Assembly (NCBI GenBank): GCA_015064725.1
Contig: SVRQ01000014.1
Location: 1 to 44,122, forward strand
Length of the DNA stretch: 44,122 nucleotides
From: Oscillospiraceae bacterium
GTDB taxonomy: Bacteria; Bacillota; Clostridia; Oscillospirales; CAG-272
Direction: 5' to 3'
This document shows positions 36,519 to 44,122 of the stretch, in pieces. Position numbers and translations under genes: made by a program. The notes below the pieces were generated by a model. It was given only the letters and a program-made list of their open reading frames with translations, had not been told where the DNA came from and searched no databases. Within the stretch, counting starts at the first letter, position 1. The number at the start of each line of letters is the position of its first letter.

Positions 36519-37140
36519 CGGGAGGCATTTTGCCTCCCGTTTTAATTTGATTTTTCGCAAAAATCTCAATTTTTTAACAAAAATTCAATCTCATCACCGT
36601 AGGGGCGACCATTGGTCGTCCGTTTTAATTTATTTTTTTCAGAAAAATCACGTTTTTTATAAAATATCAAATTTTCATTATTTAAAGGACCGTCGGGGAC
36701 GCCGGTCCCTACGAACGTAATAATAAATTTTGCGAAAATCACGTTTTTTAACCAAAATTCCAATTTTCGCGGTAGGGGACGGCACCCTCGACGTCCCGTT
36801 TTAATTTAAATTTTGCAAAAATCTCAATTTTTAATAAAAATTCAATCTCATCACCGTAGGGGCGACCATTGGTCGTCCGTTTTAATTTATTTTTTCAGAA
36901 AAATCACGTTTTTTATAAAATGTCAAATTTTCATTATTTAAAGGACCGTCGGGGACGCCGGTCCCTACGAACGTAATAATAAATTTTGCGGAAATCTCAT
37001 TTTTTAATAAAAATTCAATCTCATCACTGTAGGGGCGACCATTGGTCGTCCGTTTTATTCGATTTTTCGCAAAAAATCTTCATTTTTAAATAAAATTTCA
37101 ATCTCATTGCCGCAGGGGCGACCATTGGTCGTCCGTTTTA
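36519..37140. repeat. Array of eight hairpin repeat units, ~86-bp period
   Basis: Eight GC-rich hairpin cores sit at even spacing, centred near 36529, 36612, 36698, 36787, 36869, 36954, 37042 and 37125. They are joined by near-constant AT-rich linker (GTTTTAATTT, then an ATTTTT/AAAAATC stretch, then AAAATTCAATCTCATC). Four core types occur in order D, A, B, C, A, B, A, A. D is CGGGAGGCA/TGCCTCCCG; A is GGGCGACCA/TGGTCGTCC; B is GGACCG/CGGTCC; C is GGGACG/CGTCCC. No ORF with a ribosome site is seen. Related units recur at 42935-43044 and 43900-44000. Confidence 0.85.
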
Positions 37141-37177
37141 ATTTATTTTTTCAAAAAAAATCACATTCACGAAAAAA

Positions 37178-37205
37178 AACTCTCGCCGGCGGCGAGAGTT
37201 TTTTC
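37178..37205. terminator. Terminator of the EF-G-like gene
   Basis: AACTCTCGCC (37178-37187) and GGCGAGAGTT (37191-37200) with A-runs and T-runs on both sides. It lies just beyond the EF-G-like stop codon and could work in both directions. Confidence 0.9.
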
Positions 37206-37211
37206 TTTATA

Positions 37212-39281
37212 TTACGCATTTGCGTTAGCTTCAGCAATGATCTTCTGGGAAACAGCTTCGGGAACGTCCTCATATCTTACAAACTCGAACGTATATTTGC
37301 CTCTGCCCTGTGTGATAGCACGGAGCTGTGTTGCAAAGTCGTTCATTTCACCAAACGGAGCTTCCGCTTCGATAACCTGTTCGCCCTTCTTTTCCGTGTG
37401 TTCCATTCCGAGCACTCTGCCGCGGCGTTTGTTGATAGCACTCATAATATCGCCGAGCATATCGGAAGGAGCATAAACAAAGAGTTTGCCAACGGGTTCA
37501 AGGATAACAGGTTTAGCTTTTGCCATACCAACCTTGTAAGCCATATTAGCGGCAACCTTGAACGCCATTTCGGAGGAGTCAACGGGGTGGTAAGAACCAT
37601 CGTAAAGGTCTGCTTTAAGACCGATCATCGGATAACCGGCAAGAACGCCCTGCTGCATAGAATCGAGCAAGCCCTTTTCAACTGCGGGATAGTAGTTCTT
37701 GGGAACCGTACCGCCTACAACGGACTGTGTAAATTCAAGGCCGTCCTTTTCGGGAGCCTCAAAAACGATCTTGATATGACCGTACTGACCGTGACCGCCG
37801 GACTGCTTTTTGTATTTCGCTTCCGTGTCTGCTCTGCCGCGGATGGATTCGCGGTATGCGATCTTGGGTTTCTTGAGTTCAACGGATACGCCGAAACGTG
37901 ATTTAAGTCTTGCAACCGTTACGTCAAAGTGCATATCGCCCTGAGCATAGAGAACCTGTTCTTTAGTTTCCGCATTGTTTTCGTACTTGATGGAGGGGTC
38001 TTCTTCAAGAAGCTTGGAAATGCCTGCGGCGATCTTATCCTCATCGCCCTTTGCCTTGGGCTTGATAGCCATCTGCATAAAGGACTGCGGGAATTCGATC
38101 TTAGTATATTTGTACATACGGGGATTTACGGAGAGTGTATCGTTCGTATTCGTGCCGGAAAGCTTCGCTGTCATACCGATATCGCCTGCACAGAGAGTAT
38201 CTACCTCTACCTGCTTCTTTCCGCAGAGAGTGTAGATGTGCGCGATCTTTTCGGAAGCACCCGTTTCGATGTTTACAAGAGAAGCATCGCGGTTGAGCTC
38301 GCCCGTCATAACCTTGAAATAGGACATCTTGCCAACGAACGGGTCTGCAACTGTTTTAAATACGAACACGGAAGCATCGCCGGCTTCCTTGATGCGGAAG
38401 AATTTTTCGCCCTCATCCGTCATAATTCTTTCAGCACGGCGGGAAATGGGGCTGGGGAACGTATCAACGATAGTATCGAGAAGGAGTCGGATACCCCAAA
38501 GGTTCGTTGCGGAAACGGAAAGAACGGGAGCAACCGTACCTGCAATAAAGCCTGTGGAAAGCGCATACACGATCTCTTCTTCCGTGAATTTTTCGCCCTC
38601 GAAGAATTTTTCCATAAGCTCGTCGCTTGTTTCCGCGAGAGATTCCATAAGCATCGTACGGTATGTTTCAACCTTGTTCATATACGCTTCGGGAATTTCC
38701 GATACTTCGCGCGTGCCGTCTGCTTTATATGTATATTTGCAAAGCTTGATAAGGTCGATGATACCTTCGTTGCCCAAGCCTTCGTTAACAGGAATGAACA
38801 TAGGGCAAGCAGTATGACCAAAAGCATCGCGTATCTGCTTGAATACTTTTTCAAATTTTACATCGGGATCGTCAACCTTGTTGATAACGAATGCACGCGG
38901 AACGTCTGCTTCTGCTGTGTAATCCATAGCAAGCTCCGTTCCAACCTCAACGCCAGCTTTACCGTCAACAACAACGAGCGCGGAAGCCGCAACGCGAAGA
39001 GCCTCTTTTACTTCGCCTGCGAAGTCGAAATATCCGGGTGTATCCAAAAGGTTGATCTTTGTATCCTTCCAAGTCATATTTGCCATAGACATTGAAACGG
39101 AGAAGCCTCTCTTTATGGATTCCGTATCATAATCGAGCACAGTGTTTCCGTCTTCAACCTTACCGAGTCTGTCTGTCTGTTTCGATATATAAAGCATAGC
39201 TTCTGCTACACTTGTCTTACCTGCTGCGGAGTGACCGAGCAAGCACACGTTTCTTATATCTTTTGCGGGGATTTTTACCAT
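37212..39281 (-). CDS. Elongation factor G-like GTPase (EF-G2 type)
   Basis: 689 residues. G1 GHSAAGKTS (~16-24), G3 DTPGYFDF (~80-87), G4 NKVD (~134-137), then the full set of EF-G domains II-V ending in GKYTFEFVRYEDVPE. Canonical translocase has DTPGHVDF; here the catalytic-loop His is Tyr (residue 84), as in the EF-G2 branch of the family rather than the main fusA. Paralogues of this kind are found in many Clostridia; their exact job in translation or ribosome rescue is unsettled. It stands alone with its own promoter and terminator and no str-operon genes beside it, which supports a paralogue. AAGGAG precedes ATG 39281. Confidence 0.9.
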   Translation of the reverse strand: MVKIPAKDIRNVCLLGHSAAGKTSVAEAMLYISKQTDRLGKVEDGNTVLDYDTESIKRGFSVSMSMANMTWKDTKINLLDTPGYFDFAGEVKEALRVAASALVVVDGKAGVEVGTELAMDYTAEADVPRAFVINKVDDPDVKFEKVFKQIRDAFGHTACPMFIPVNEGLGNEGIIDLIKLCKYTYKADGTREVSEIPEAYMNKVETYRTMLMESLAETSDELMEKFFEGEKFTEEEIVYALSTGFIAGTVAPVLSVSATNLWGIRLLLDTIVDTFPSPISRRAERIMTDEGEKFFRIKEAGDASVFVFKTVADPFVGKMSYFKVMTGELNRDASLVNIETGASEKIAHIYTLCGKKQVEVDTLCAGDIGMTAKLSGTNTNDTLSVNPRMYKYTKIEFPQSFMQMAIKPKAKGDEDKIAAGISKLLEEDPSIKYENNAETKEQVLYAQGDMHFDVTVARLKSRFGVSVELKKPKIAYRESIRGRADTEAKYKKQSGGHGQYGHIKIVFEAPEKDGLEFTQSVVGGTVPKNYYPAVEKGLLDSMQQGVLAGYPMIGLKADLYDGSYHPVDSSEMAFKVAANMAYKVGMAKAKPVILEPVGKLFVYAPSDMLGDIMSAINKRRGRVLGMEHTEKKGEQVIEAEAPFGEMNDFATQLRAITQGRGKYTFEFVRYEDVPEAVSQKIIAEANANA

Positions 39282-39338
39282 AATTTTAAGCTCCTTATTT
39301 GTGTATTACATAACCATACAATGTCGGCTAATGATATA

Positions 39339-39367
39339 ATTATATAGTAAAATTCTTCACATTACAA
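39339..39367 (-). promoter_or_regulatory. Promoter of the EF-G-like gene
   Basis: Minus strand: TTGTAA (39367-39362), 17-bp spacer, TATAAT (39344-39339). Leader of about 50 nt. Confidence 0.7.
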
Positions 39368-39483
39368 GCAAAAAATTGTATATTTTCCGCAAACAGCAGA
39401 GAAAAAAATTCCTTTTCTTTGTGAACTTTATACATATCGCATCATTTTCACGTATTAAAACGCGAAAAAACGCAAAAAATGTA

Positions 39484-39512
39484 TTGACAAGCGCGTCTGC
39501 GGAAAGTATAAT
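39484..39512 (+). promoter_or_regulatory. Consensus promoter of the DUF1858 gene
   Basis: TTGACA at 39484-39489, exactly 17 bp, TATAAT at 39507-39512: a perfect sigma-A consensus, suggesting strong expression. Confidence 0.9.
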
Positions 39513-39548
39513 TATAGTTGTATATTTATATTTTTGGAGGATTTAAAA

Positions 39549-39746
39549 ATGCAGGTAACAAAGAATTCCATCATCGGTGACGTTCTTGATATGGCTCCCG
39601 AAACAGCTCAGTTCTTCTTTGAGATCGGTATGCACTGCCTCGGATGCCCTTCCGCACGCGGCGAAAGCATTGAAATGGCTTGCGCTGTTCACGGCACAAA
39701 CGCAGACGAGCTCGTTGCAAAGATCAACGCTTTTCTCGCAAAATAA
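39549..39746 (+). CDS. DUF1858 small redox-disulfide protein
   Basis: 65 residues matching the DUF1858 family (hybrid-cluster-protein-associated disulfide domain): DVLDMAPETAQFFFEIGMHC, then LGCPSARGESIEMACAVHG. The CxxC pair (HCLGCP) is intact and fits a thiol or metal-centre role in anaerobes; the partner is unknown, and no hcp gene lies nearby. ATG 39549 is chosen because GGAGG lies eight bases upstream; an upstream in-frame TTG overlaps the ribosome site. A perfect-consensus promoter suggests abundance. Confidence 0.9.
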   Translation: MQVTKNSIIGDVLDMAPETAQFFFEIGMHCLGCPSARGESIEMACAVHGTNADELVAKINAFLAK

Positions 39747-39810
39747 CAAAGCTTATCCATATATTATATATATGGCGTTTTCAAGAGAACAACACTTTAA
39801 GTAAAGTCAT

Positions 39811-39839
39811 CCCCCTTTTCCTCATAGCGGAAAAGAGGG
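39811..39839 (+). terminator. Hairpin between the DUF1858 and trmK genes
   Basis: CCCCCTTTTCC and GGAAAAGAGGG pair with one mismatch around a seven-base loop, followed by ATTTCTTT. A weak terminator or attenuator that would lower readthrough into trmK. Confidence 0.5.
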
Positions 39840-39861
39840 ATTTCTTTGAAAGGCAAACATT

Positions 39862-40545
39862 TTGGAAATTACAAACAGACTTCTTGCCGTGTCCTCCCTT
39901 GTGCGGCGCGGCTCTTATATTATAGACGTTGGCACGGACCACGCATATCTGCCCATATACCTTATTGAAAGCGGCATCGCCCGCGCTGCGCTCGCCTCCG
40001 ACGTACACGAGGGGCCTTGCGAAAGCGCAAGAAAGCATATTGCGGAGTGCGGTCTTTCCGACAAGATCGAGGTCCGCAAAGCGGACGGGCTCTGCGGCGC
40101 AAGCGCAGACGGACAAACCGACGTGATCATCGCGGGGATGGGCGGCGCACTCATCTGCGAGATACTTGACAAAGCCGATTTTATAAAAGATAAAAATATC
40201 CGCCTCATCCTCCAACCGATGCGAAACGTACCGGACCTTCGCAAATATCTGCTTGATAACGGCTTCGCCATCGTAAACGAGGCTCTTGCCGCGGAGGACG
40301 AGCGTATTTACGAGATAATTTGCGCCGAATTTTGCGGTCAAAAAAGAGAATATACCCCCCTCTCTCTTTTGCTCGGCCCGAAAAACATAGAAAACAAAAA
40401 AGAAAACGCCGCGCTTTTCGCCGCGTTCTGTGAAAAAGCGGCATCCGCCCTAAACAAAAAAATATGCGGTATGCGCGAAGGTGGGCAAAACGCTTCCGAG
40501 CAGGAAGCCCTCCTCTCGCTCGTTCTGCAGGAAAAGGAAGTGTGA
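39862..40545 (+). CDS. trmK: tRNA (adenine-22-N1)-methyltransferase TrmK
   Basis: 227 residues. It methylates A22 of certain tRNAs using SAM. The SAM-binding motif DVGTDHAYLPIYLIESG near residue 22, ASDVHEGPCESARKHI, the IIAGMGGALICEIL segment and LILQPMRNVPDLRKYL are typical of TrmK. The start is TTG 39862 with AAAGG about nine bases upstream; no better ATG exists. It is three bases upstream of a Nif3-like gene, the conserved trmK-nif3 pair of Firmicutes, and that pair is followed here by a cardiolipin synthase in the same run. Confidence 0.92.
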   Translation: MEITNRLLAVSSLVRRGSYIIDVGTDHAYLPIYLIESGIARAALASDVHEGPCESARKHIAECGLSDKIEVRKADGLCGASADGQTDVIIAGMGGALICEILDKADFIKDKNIRLILQPMRNVPDLRKYLLDNGFAIVNEALAAEDERIYEIICAEFCGQKREYTPLSLLLGPKNIENKKENAALFAAFCEKAASALNKKICGMREGGQNASEQEALLSLVLQEKEV

Positions 40546-40548
40546 AAT

Positions 40549-41325
40549 ATGGCAACAGTACAGGAACTTTATAACTATCTCGACGAAGTTATTCCGCGCT
40601 CTCTTTCGTGCAGCTGGGATAACGATGGGCTTATGCTCTGCCCCAATCCCTTTGAAAAGGTAAACAAGGTCTTGCTCGCGCTCGACGCGACGGACGAGGT
40701 TGCGGAATACGCCGTTCAAAACGGTTTCGACGTTATCGTGACTCACCACCCGATGATATTCTCCCCCTTGCGTTCGCTTTCTGCCTCCGACCCCATACCG
40801 CGCCGCGCGCTGTATCTGGCAAAGAACGACGTTTCCGTTATGAGCTTTCATACGCGCCTTGACGCGCGCAACGGCGGCGTAAACGATATGCTTGCTAAGC
40901 GGCTCGGCATTATCAGCACGATCCCCTTCGGTCCCGAGGGTGAAAAGCTCGGCAGATTCGGCGTGCTCCCCAAGCCTATGGAGTTCCGTATGTTCTGCGG
41001 AATGGTGAGCGAAGCGCTCGGCACCGATGCCGTAACCGCCATTGGCGATAACAAAGAGATCCGCATGGTCGCGGTGCTCGGCGGCGGCGGAAAAGACTTT
41101 GTAGATCCTGCAATAGCTCTTGGCGCGGACGTTCTTGTAACAGGCGAGGTTACATATAACGTAATGCTCGACGCAAAAGCCCGCGGACTCTGCCTCATCG
41201 CCGCAGGCCACTACCACACGGAGGTCCCCGTTCTCGATTCTCTCGGCGGTGCGATCAGGGAAAGATTTTATGATGTTGAGATCAAAAAATATCCCCACGA
41301 CACAGAGGTGTTTATAGTTAAATGA
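40549..41325 (+). CDS. Nif3-like dinuclear metal centre protein
   Basis: 258 residues, the short form of the Nif3/YqfO family. Metal-site residues are in place: VTHHPMIF (His 66 and 67), SFHTRLDAR (His 101, Asp 105) and AAGHYHTEVPVL near the C-terminus. The N-terminus CSWDNDGLMLC fits the family's WDN(V/D)GL signature. Family members form toroidal hexamers with two metal ions; the biochemical role is debated, although pairing with trmK is widely conserved. It starts three bases after trmK and overlaps the next gene by four bases (ATGA), so translation is coupled. Confidence 0.93.
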   Translation: MATVQELYNYLDEVIPRSLSCSWDNDGLMLCPNPFEKVNKVLLALDATDEVAEYAVQNGFDVIVTHHPMIFSPLRSLSASDPIPRRALYLAKNDVSVMSFHTRLDARNGGVNDMLAKRLGIISTIPFGPEGEKLGRFGVLPKPMEFRMFCGMVSEALGTDAVTAIGDNKEIRMVAVLGGGGKDFVDPAIALGADVLVTGEVTYNVMLDAKARGLCLIAAGHYHTEVPVLDSLGGAIRERFYDVEIKKYPHDTEVFIVK

Positions 41326-42839
41326 AAAAACTGTTAAGCAAGATCATAAGCAGGCTTTCCATAACTCTGCTTCTTATTGCGATACAGGCCGCTTGGGGCG
41401 TTGCGATGCTTTCGCGCGCCTCTGCTGTTTTTCCGTGGATAAACCGAATCTTCGGCGTTATCTCCATATTCGTTGCCATCTATATCATCAACAGAAACGC
41501 CAACCCTTCGTACAAGATAGCTTGGATAGTGCCCATACTGATCTTTCCTCTCTTCGGCGTATCGATCTATCTTCTCTACGGCAACAAAAAGCCTACCCGC
41601 GCAATGAGAAAAAAATTCAAAAGGAACGAATACATCCTGCGCGATAACCTCCCCCAATCGCAGGAAACGCTTGATAATATGGATACGCGCGATGCCTGCC
41701 GTGCCTCCTATCTTTTGCGGTATAATTACCCCGTTTACGGCAACACGCAAACGGAGTATTTTCCATCGGGCGAAGCTATGTTCCCAAGAATAATAGAAGA
41801 AATATCAAAAGCCGAAAAATTTATCTTCCTCGAATATTTTATAATAGAGGAAGGCACGGTTTGGAATACCATACGCGATATACTTGCAAAAAAAGCAGCA
41901 GAGGGCGTTGACGTGCGCGTTATTTACGATGACGTCGGCTCCGTCGGCAAGCTTCCCGCAGGGTACGCGCTGAAGCTTTCCTCGCTGGGCATAAAATGCG
42001 TTGCCTTTAACCCGTTCGTTCCGTTTTTCAGCGTTATAATGAACAACCGCGATCACAGAAAGATCCTCGTTGTGGACGGTCACACCGCTTTTACGGGCGG
42101 CATAAACCTTGCGGATGAGTATATGAACATCACCCACCCTTTCGGATATTGGAAAGATACCGCGGTCTTGCTGCACGGAGAGGCGGCTTGGAGCTTCACC
42201 TGTATGTTTTTGCAGATGTGGCAGGTCATCCGCGGCAAAAAAGAGGATGCTTCCGCTTTCCGCCCTGACGTAAGACACGCACAAAAGTTTTCGGGAAACG
42301 GCTTTGTACAGCCGTTCAGCGACAGCCCGCTTGATGACGAGGCTATCTCCGAAAACGTGTACATCGACATCATTTCCGCAGCGGAAAAATACGTCTATAT
42401 CTGCACGCCGTATCTGGTCATCGATGACCAGATGAAAAACGCGCTCACCCTCGCCGCAAAGCGCGGGGTTGACGTTCGCATAATCACCCCCGGAATACCC
42501 GATAAAAAGATCATATACCGTCTTACACGCTCCTATTACGGGGAGCTTCTGAGGGACGGCGTTAAGATATACGAATATTCCCCGGGGTTCCTGCACGAAA
42601 AAGCGATCGTTTCCGATGACAGGTGCGCCGTAGTCGGCACGATAAATATGGATTTTCGCAGTCTGTACCTGCATTTTGAATGCGGAGTGCTGATGACTAA
42701 TACAGCGGCGGTCTTTGACGTGCGCGATGACACGCTATCCCTCTTCCCGTCCTGCCGAGAGGTGGAAAAGGTCAAAAGAAAAAATATCCCGGCAAGGATA
42801 TTTGATTCGATCCTCCGAACGTTTGCGCCCCTTTTGTAA
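41322..42839 (+). CDS. cls: Cardiolipin synthase, phospholipase D family
   Basis: 505 residues. Two N-terminal membrane helices (~10-30 and 38-58, with the PLDc_N motif NPSYKIAWIVPILIFPLFGV), then two HKD motifs: DHRKILVVDGHTAFTGGIN and LHEKAIVSDDRCAVVGTIN. It joins two phosphatidylglycerol molecules to make cardiolipin at the membrane. Length and layout are those of Firmicute Cls. The start overlaps the Nif3-like stop, placing it in the trmK unit; functionally it is unrelated and is likely a passenger. A strong terminator follows. Confidence 0.95.
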   Translation: MKKLLSKIISRLSITLLLIAIQAAWGVAMLSRASAVFPWINRIFGVISIFVAIYIINRNANPSYKIAWIVPILIFPLFGVSIYLLYGNKKPTRAMRKKFKRNEYILRDNLPQSQETLDNMDTRDACRASYLLRYNYPVYGNTQTEYFPSGEAMFPRIIEEISKAEKFIFLEYFIIEEGTVWNTIRDILAKKAAEGVDVRVIYDDVGSVGKLPAGYALKLSSLGIKCVAFNPFVPFFSVIMNNRDHRKILVVDGHTAFTGGINLADEYMNITHPFGYWKDTAVLLHGEAAWSFTCMFLQMWQVIRGKKEDASAFRPDVRHAQKFSGNGFVQPFSDSPLDDEAISENVYIDIISAAEKYVYICTPYLVIDDQMKNALTLAAKRGVDVRIITPGIPDKKIIYRLTRSYYGELLRDGVKIYEYSPGFLHEKAIVSDDRCAVVGTINMDFRSLYLHFECGVLMTNTAAVFDVRDDTLSLFPSCREVEKVKRKNIPARIFDSILRTFAPLL

Positions 42840-42862
42840 CGAAAGGCAATTTTCTATATTGC

Positions 42863-42899
42863 AAAAAGCTCTTGCGGTAAAACCGCAAGAGCTTTTTTG
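42863..42899 (+). terminator. Terminator of the trmK-nif3-cls operon
   Basis: 16-bp perfect stem, loop AAA, then six T residues. Confidence 0.95.
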
Positions 42900-42934
42900 T
42901 ATTGCTGTAAAATTCAATTTTTTGTGCATTTTAC

Positions 42935-43044
42935 GGACCGTCGGGGACGCCGGTCCCTACAAATAAATTGTGTTTTTCACAAAAAATTACGAATTTTTAT
43001 TGAAATTTAAAATTTTCCATCGTAGGGGCGGCCATCGGCCGTCC
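42935..43044. repeat. Two hairpin units of the ~86-bp family
   Basis: A B-type core centred near 42945 and an A-type variant centred near 43035, about 90 bp apart with the same AT-rich linker as the main array. The A variant (GGCGGCC...GGCCGTCC) shows one compensated A-T to G-C change relative to 36603-36621, so the hairpin is kept. Confidence 0.8.
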
Positions 43045-43089
43045 TCTTTGATTAAAATTTTTGCAAAAATCACGTTTTTTATTAAAAAT

Positions 43090-43779
43090 TCAAATTTTCA
43101 GCGTTTTTAAAAAATCCTTTTGCTCTTTCGTTATGCGAAAGCTTTCCACGGCTTTTTGGATCGTCTTGTTATGCACCCAAGGGGCAAGTCTTCTTTCAGT
43201 TAAAAACGGAAGCACTGCATCGTACTGCTTTGCAAGTGCCGTGGCAAAATACCACGCTATCATCATATTTACGTAATATTCTTCGCTTTTAACCTGCGCC
43301 GCAGCTTCCGCATATGAAACGTCAAAATCTTCATCAAGAAAATAGCGCATAAGCGTACCTATACCGTAGCGCACCGTGTAAGTATGGGATGATGCGAGCC
43401 ATTCCCGTGTTTTTTCAAGAAGTGCCGTTTTGTCTTTTCCGAGTGCCTTGGGATTCAGGCAATCACACGTTGCCCAGTTATCAATATAAGGCAAAAAAGC
43501 ATCAAGCTCCGTAATAACCTTATCAAAATCCTTTATTTTTTCCAGTAAAAATGCGTGCAGATTGTCTTCCTCATAATATTTGTGCGGCAGAACGCGCAAA
43601 TATTCCGCAGCAAGCGGAGTTTTTGAAAGTTCCGAGGCATATTTTCGCAAGATTGGAGTGCGAACACCGATAATTTTTTCTTTCGGCACCGTCGGCATAA
43701 GTGCAGATTGAAAATCGCGGTATGCGGCATCCGAAAAAGAAAAAAGCTTTTCTCTTATGGCTATTTCAAAATCTTTCAA
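43090..43779 (-). CDS. AlkD-like DNA alkylation repair protein
   Basis: 229 residues of HEAT-like helical repeats of the AlkD/DNA alkylation repair family: VPKEKIIGVRTPILRKYASE, PYIDNWATCDCLNPKALGK, VRYGIGTLMRYFLDEDF, YYVNMMIAWYFATALAKQYD and NKTIQKAVESFRIT are hallmark segments. Relatives excise positively charged alkylated bases such as N3- and N7-alkylpurines; many small clostridial members are untested. The start is TTG 43779, with AGGGAG eight bases upstream. Reading further to an ATG at 43854 would add 25 residues encoded by a repeat palindrome, which is unlikely. The gene lies between hairpin-repeat clusters and has no visible operon partner. Confidence 0.88.
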   Translation of the reverse strand: MKDFEIAIREKLFSFSDAAYRDFQSALMPTVPKEKIIGVRTPILRKYASELSKTPLAAEYLRVLPHKYYEEDNLHAFLLEKIKDFDKVITELDAFLPYIDNWATCDCLNPKALGKDKTALLEKTREWLASSHTYTVRYGIGTLMRYFLDEDFDVSYAEAAAQVKSEEYYVNMMIAWYFATALAKQYDAVLPFLTERRLAPWVHNKTIQKAVESFRITKEQKDFLKTLKI

Positions 43780-43802
43780 AGCAATCTCCCTGTTTTTTAT
43801 TT

Positions 43803-43830
43803 GTGTGGGAGGAGCAAGCCCCTCCCACAC
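43803..43830. repeat. Palindromic repeat upstream of the AlkD-like gene
   Basis: GTGTGGGAGG and CCTCCCACAC form a 10-bp perfect stem around eight bases, directly upstream of the AlkD-like ribosome site. It resembles core D of the hairpin family. Confidence 0.65.
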
Positions 43831-43899
43831 GGATATAACAATTGTTTTTTGCAAAAATCTTAATTTTTAATAAAAAATTAAATCTTTGCGTTTTTTTGC

Positions 43900-44000
43900 G
43901 GACGACCGATGGTCGCCCCTACAAATAAATTTATCATTTTTCTCAAAAATCGTTTTTTTAATCAAAATTTCAAAATTCACGGTAGGGGACGGCGCCCTCT
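43900..44000. repeat. Hairpin units, one inverted and one truncated
   Basis: An A-type core in inverted orientation centred near 43909 and a C-type core beginning at 43985. The C core matches 36775-36790 but its 3' arm is missing after about 44000, where unrelated sequence begins. Confidence 0.7.
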
Positions 44001-44122
44001 GTCAAGAGCAAGATTGTAAACAATTGTGCAAGAGGATTGTATACACATTTTATGTTCAATCTTTACGCATTTGGAAGCCGAACGGAGCGTAGCGGAGAGA
44101 GGCTTCCAAATGCGGCGCGCGG
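44000..44122. mobile_element. Possible insertion-sequence end, cut by the window edge
   Basis: At ~44000 a hairpin unit breaks off and new sequence starts with TGTCAAGAG. Two related motifs follow (CAAGAGCAAGATTGTAAACA and CAAGAGGATTGTATACA), as in IS ends with repeated transposase sites. GCATTTGGAAGCC (44067-44079) and GGCTTCCAAATGC (44101-44113) form a 13-bp stem. No transposase is in view, so the call is tentative. Confidence 0.35.

Noticed and set aside
36519-37140. CRISPR array
   Set aside because: The near-constant part is AT-rich linker of variable length, the alternating parts are hairpins drawn from only four types, the period is too long, and no cas genes are near.
43780-43854. 25-residue N-terminal extension of the AlkD-like protein from an upstream ATG
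   Set aside because: It is encoded by a palindromic repeat and lacks a ribosome site; TTG 43779 has AGGGAG at good spacing and gives the usual family length.

Overview
The window looks like chromosomal DNA from an anaerobic member of the Clostridia (Bacillota), probably a gut- or rumen-type relative of the Oscillospirales or Christensenellales. This rests on AGGAGG-type ribosome sites with frequent TTG and GTG starts, TTGACA/TATAAT promoters, a BspA-type leucine-rich repeat protein, SipW-type signal peptidases, a dockerin/cohesin-like pair, and scattered palindromic GC-rich repeats common in such genomes. The genus cannot be fixed from the sequence. No rRNA, tRNA, CRISPR or prophage is visible.

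Layout. 1-2972: the start of a CydD-like ABC exporter (minus, runs off the left edge), two inverted repeats in its upstream region, a 5'-truncated DtxR-family fragment, and a two-gene unit of an XRE regulator and a small membrane protein. 3007-5586: a BspA-like surface protein and a DUF559 nuclease-like gene sandwiched between MITE-like repeats. 5598-24920 (all minus, transcribed right to left): about 19 kb of surface-export genes. In order these are a degenerate HD-GYP/EAL-like protein, three TasA/camelysin-like secreted proteins (348, 695 and 332 aa), a SipW peptidase, a membrane-anchored McrB-like AAA+ ATPase, a DUF2357/McrC-like coiled-coil protein, a beta-helix protein with a Thr-rich tail, a second SipW peptidase and a 1896-aa giant. 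25067-32359: a 2051-aa dockerin-bearing protein followed 12 bp later by a membrane-anchored protein with a cohesin-like domain. 32825-36480: an RHH protein, clpB and a tiny RHH protein. 36519-37140: an array of about 86-bp hairpin units. 37212-39281: an EF-G-like GTPase. 39549-42839: a DUF1858 protein, then trmK, a Nif3-like gene and cls. 43090-43779: an AlkD-like gene. After that come more hairpin units and what may be an insertion-sequence end cut by the window edge.

How it may work together. The secreted proteins of the 5.6-24.9 kb block carry a YAW/YTW/FSW signal-peptide motif of the SipW-dependent type, and three of them share the same core motifs. My inference is that the two peptidases process these proteins into a surface fibre or coat. 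The unusual part is an AAA+ ATPase with a transmembrane anchor and a long coiled-coil partner placed between the peptidases and substrates, plus a c-di-GMP-type protein with altered catalytic residues at the head of the unit. This combination goes beyond tapA-sipW-tasA and is the best candidate in the window for an undescribed system. The neighbouring dockerin/cohesin-like pair may be a second, separate surface structure.
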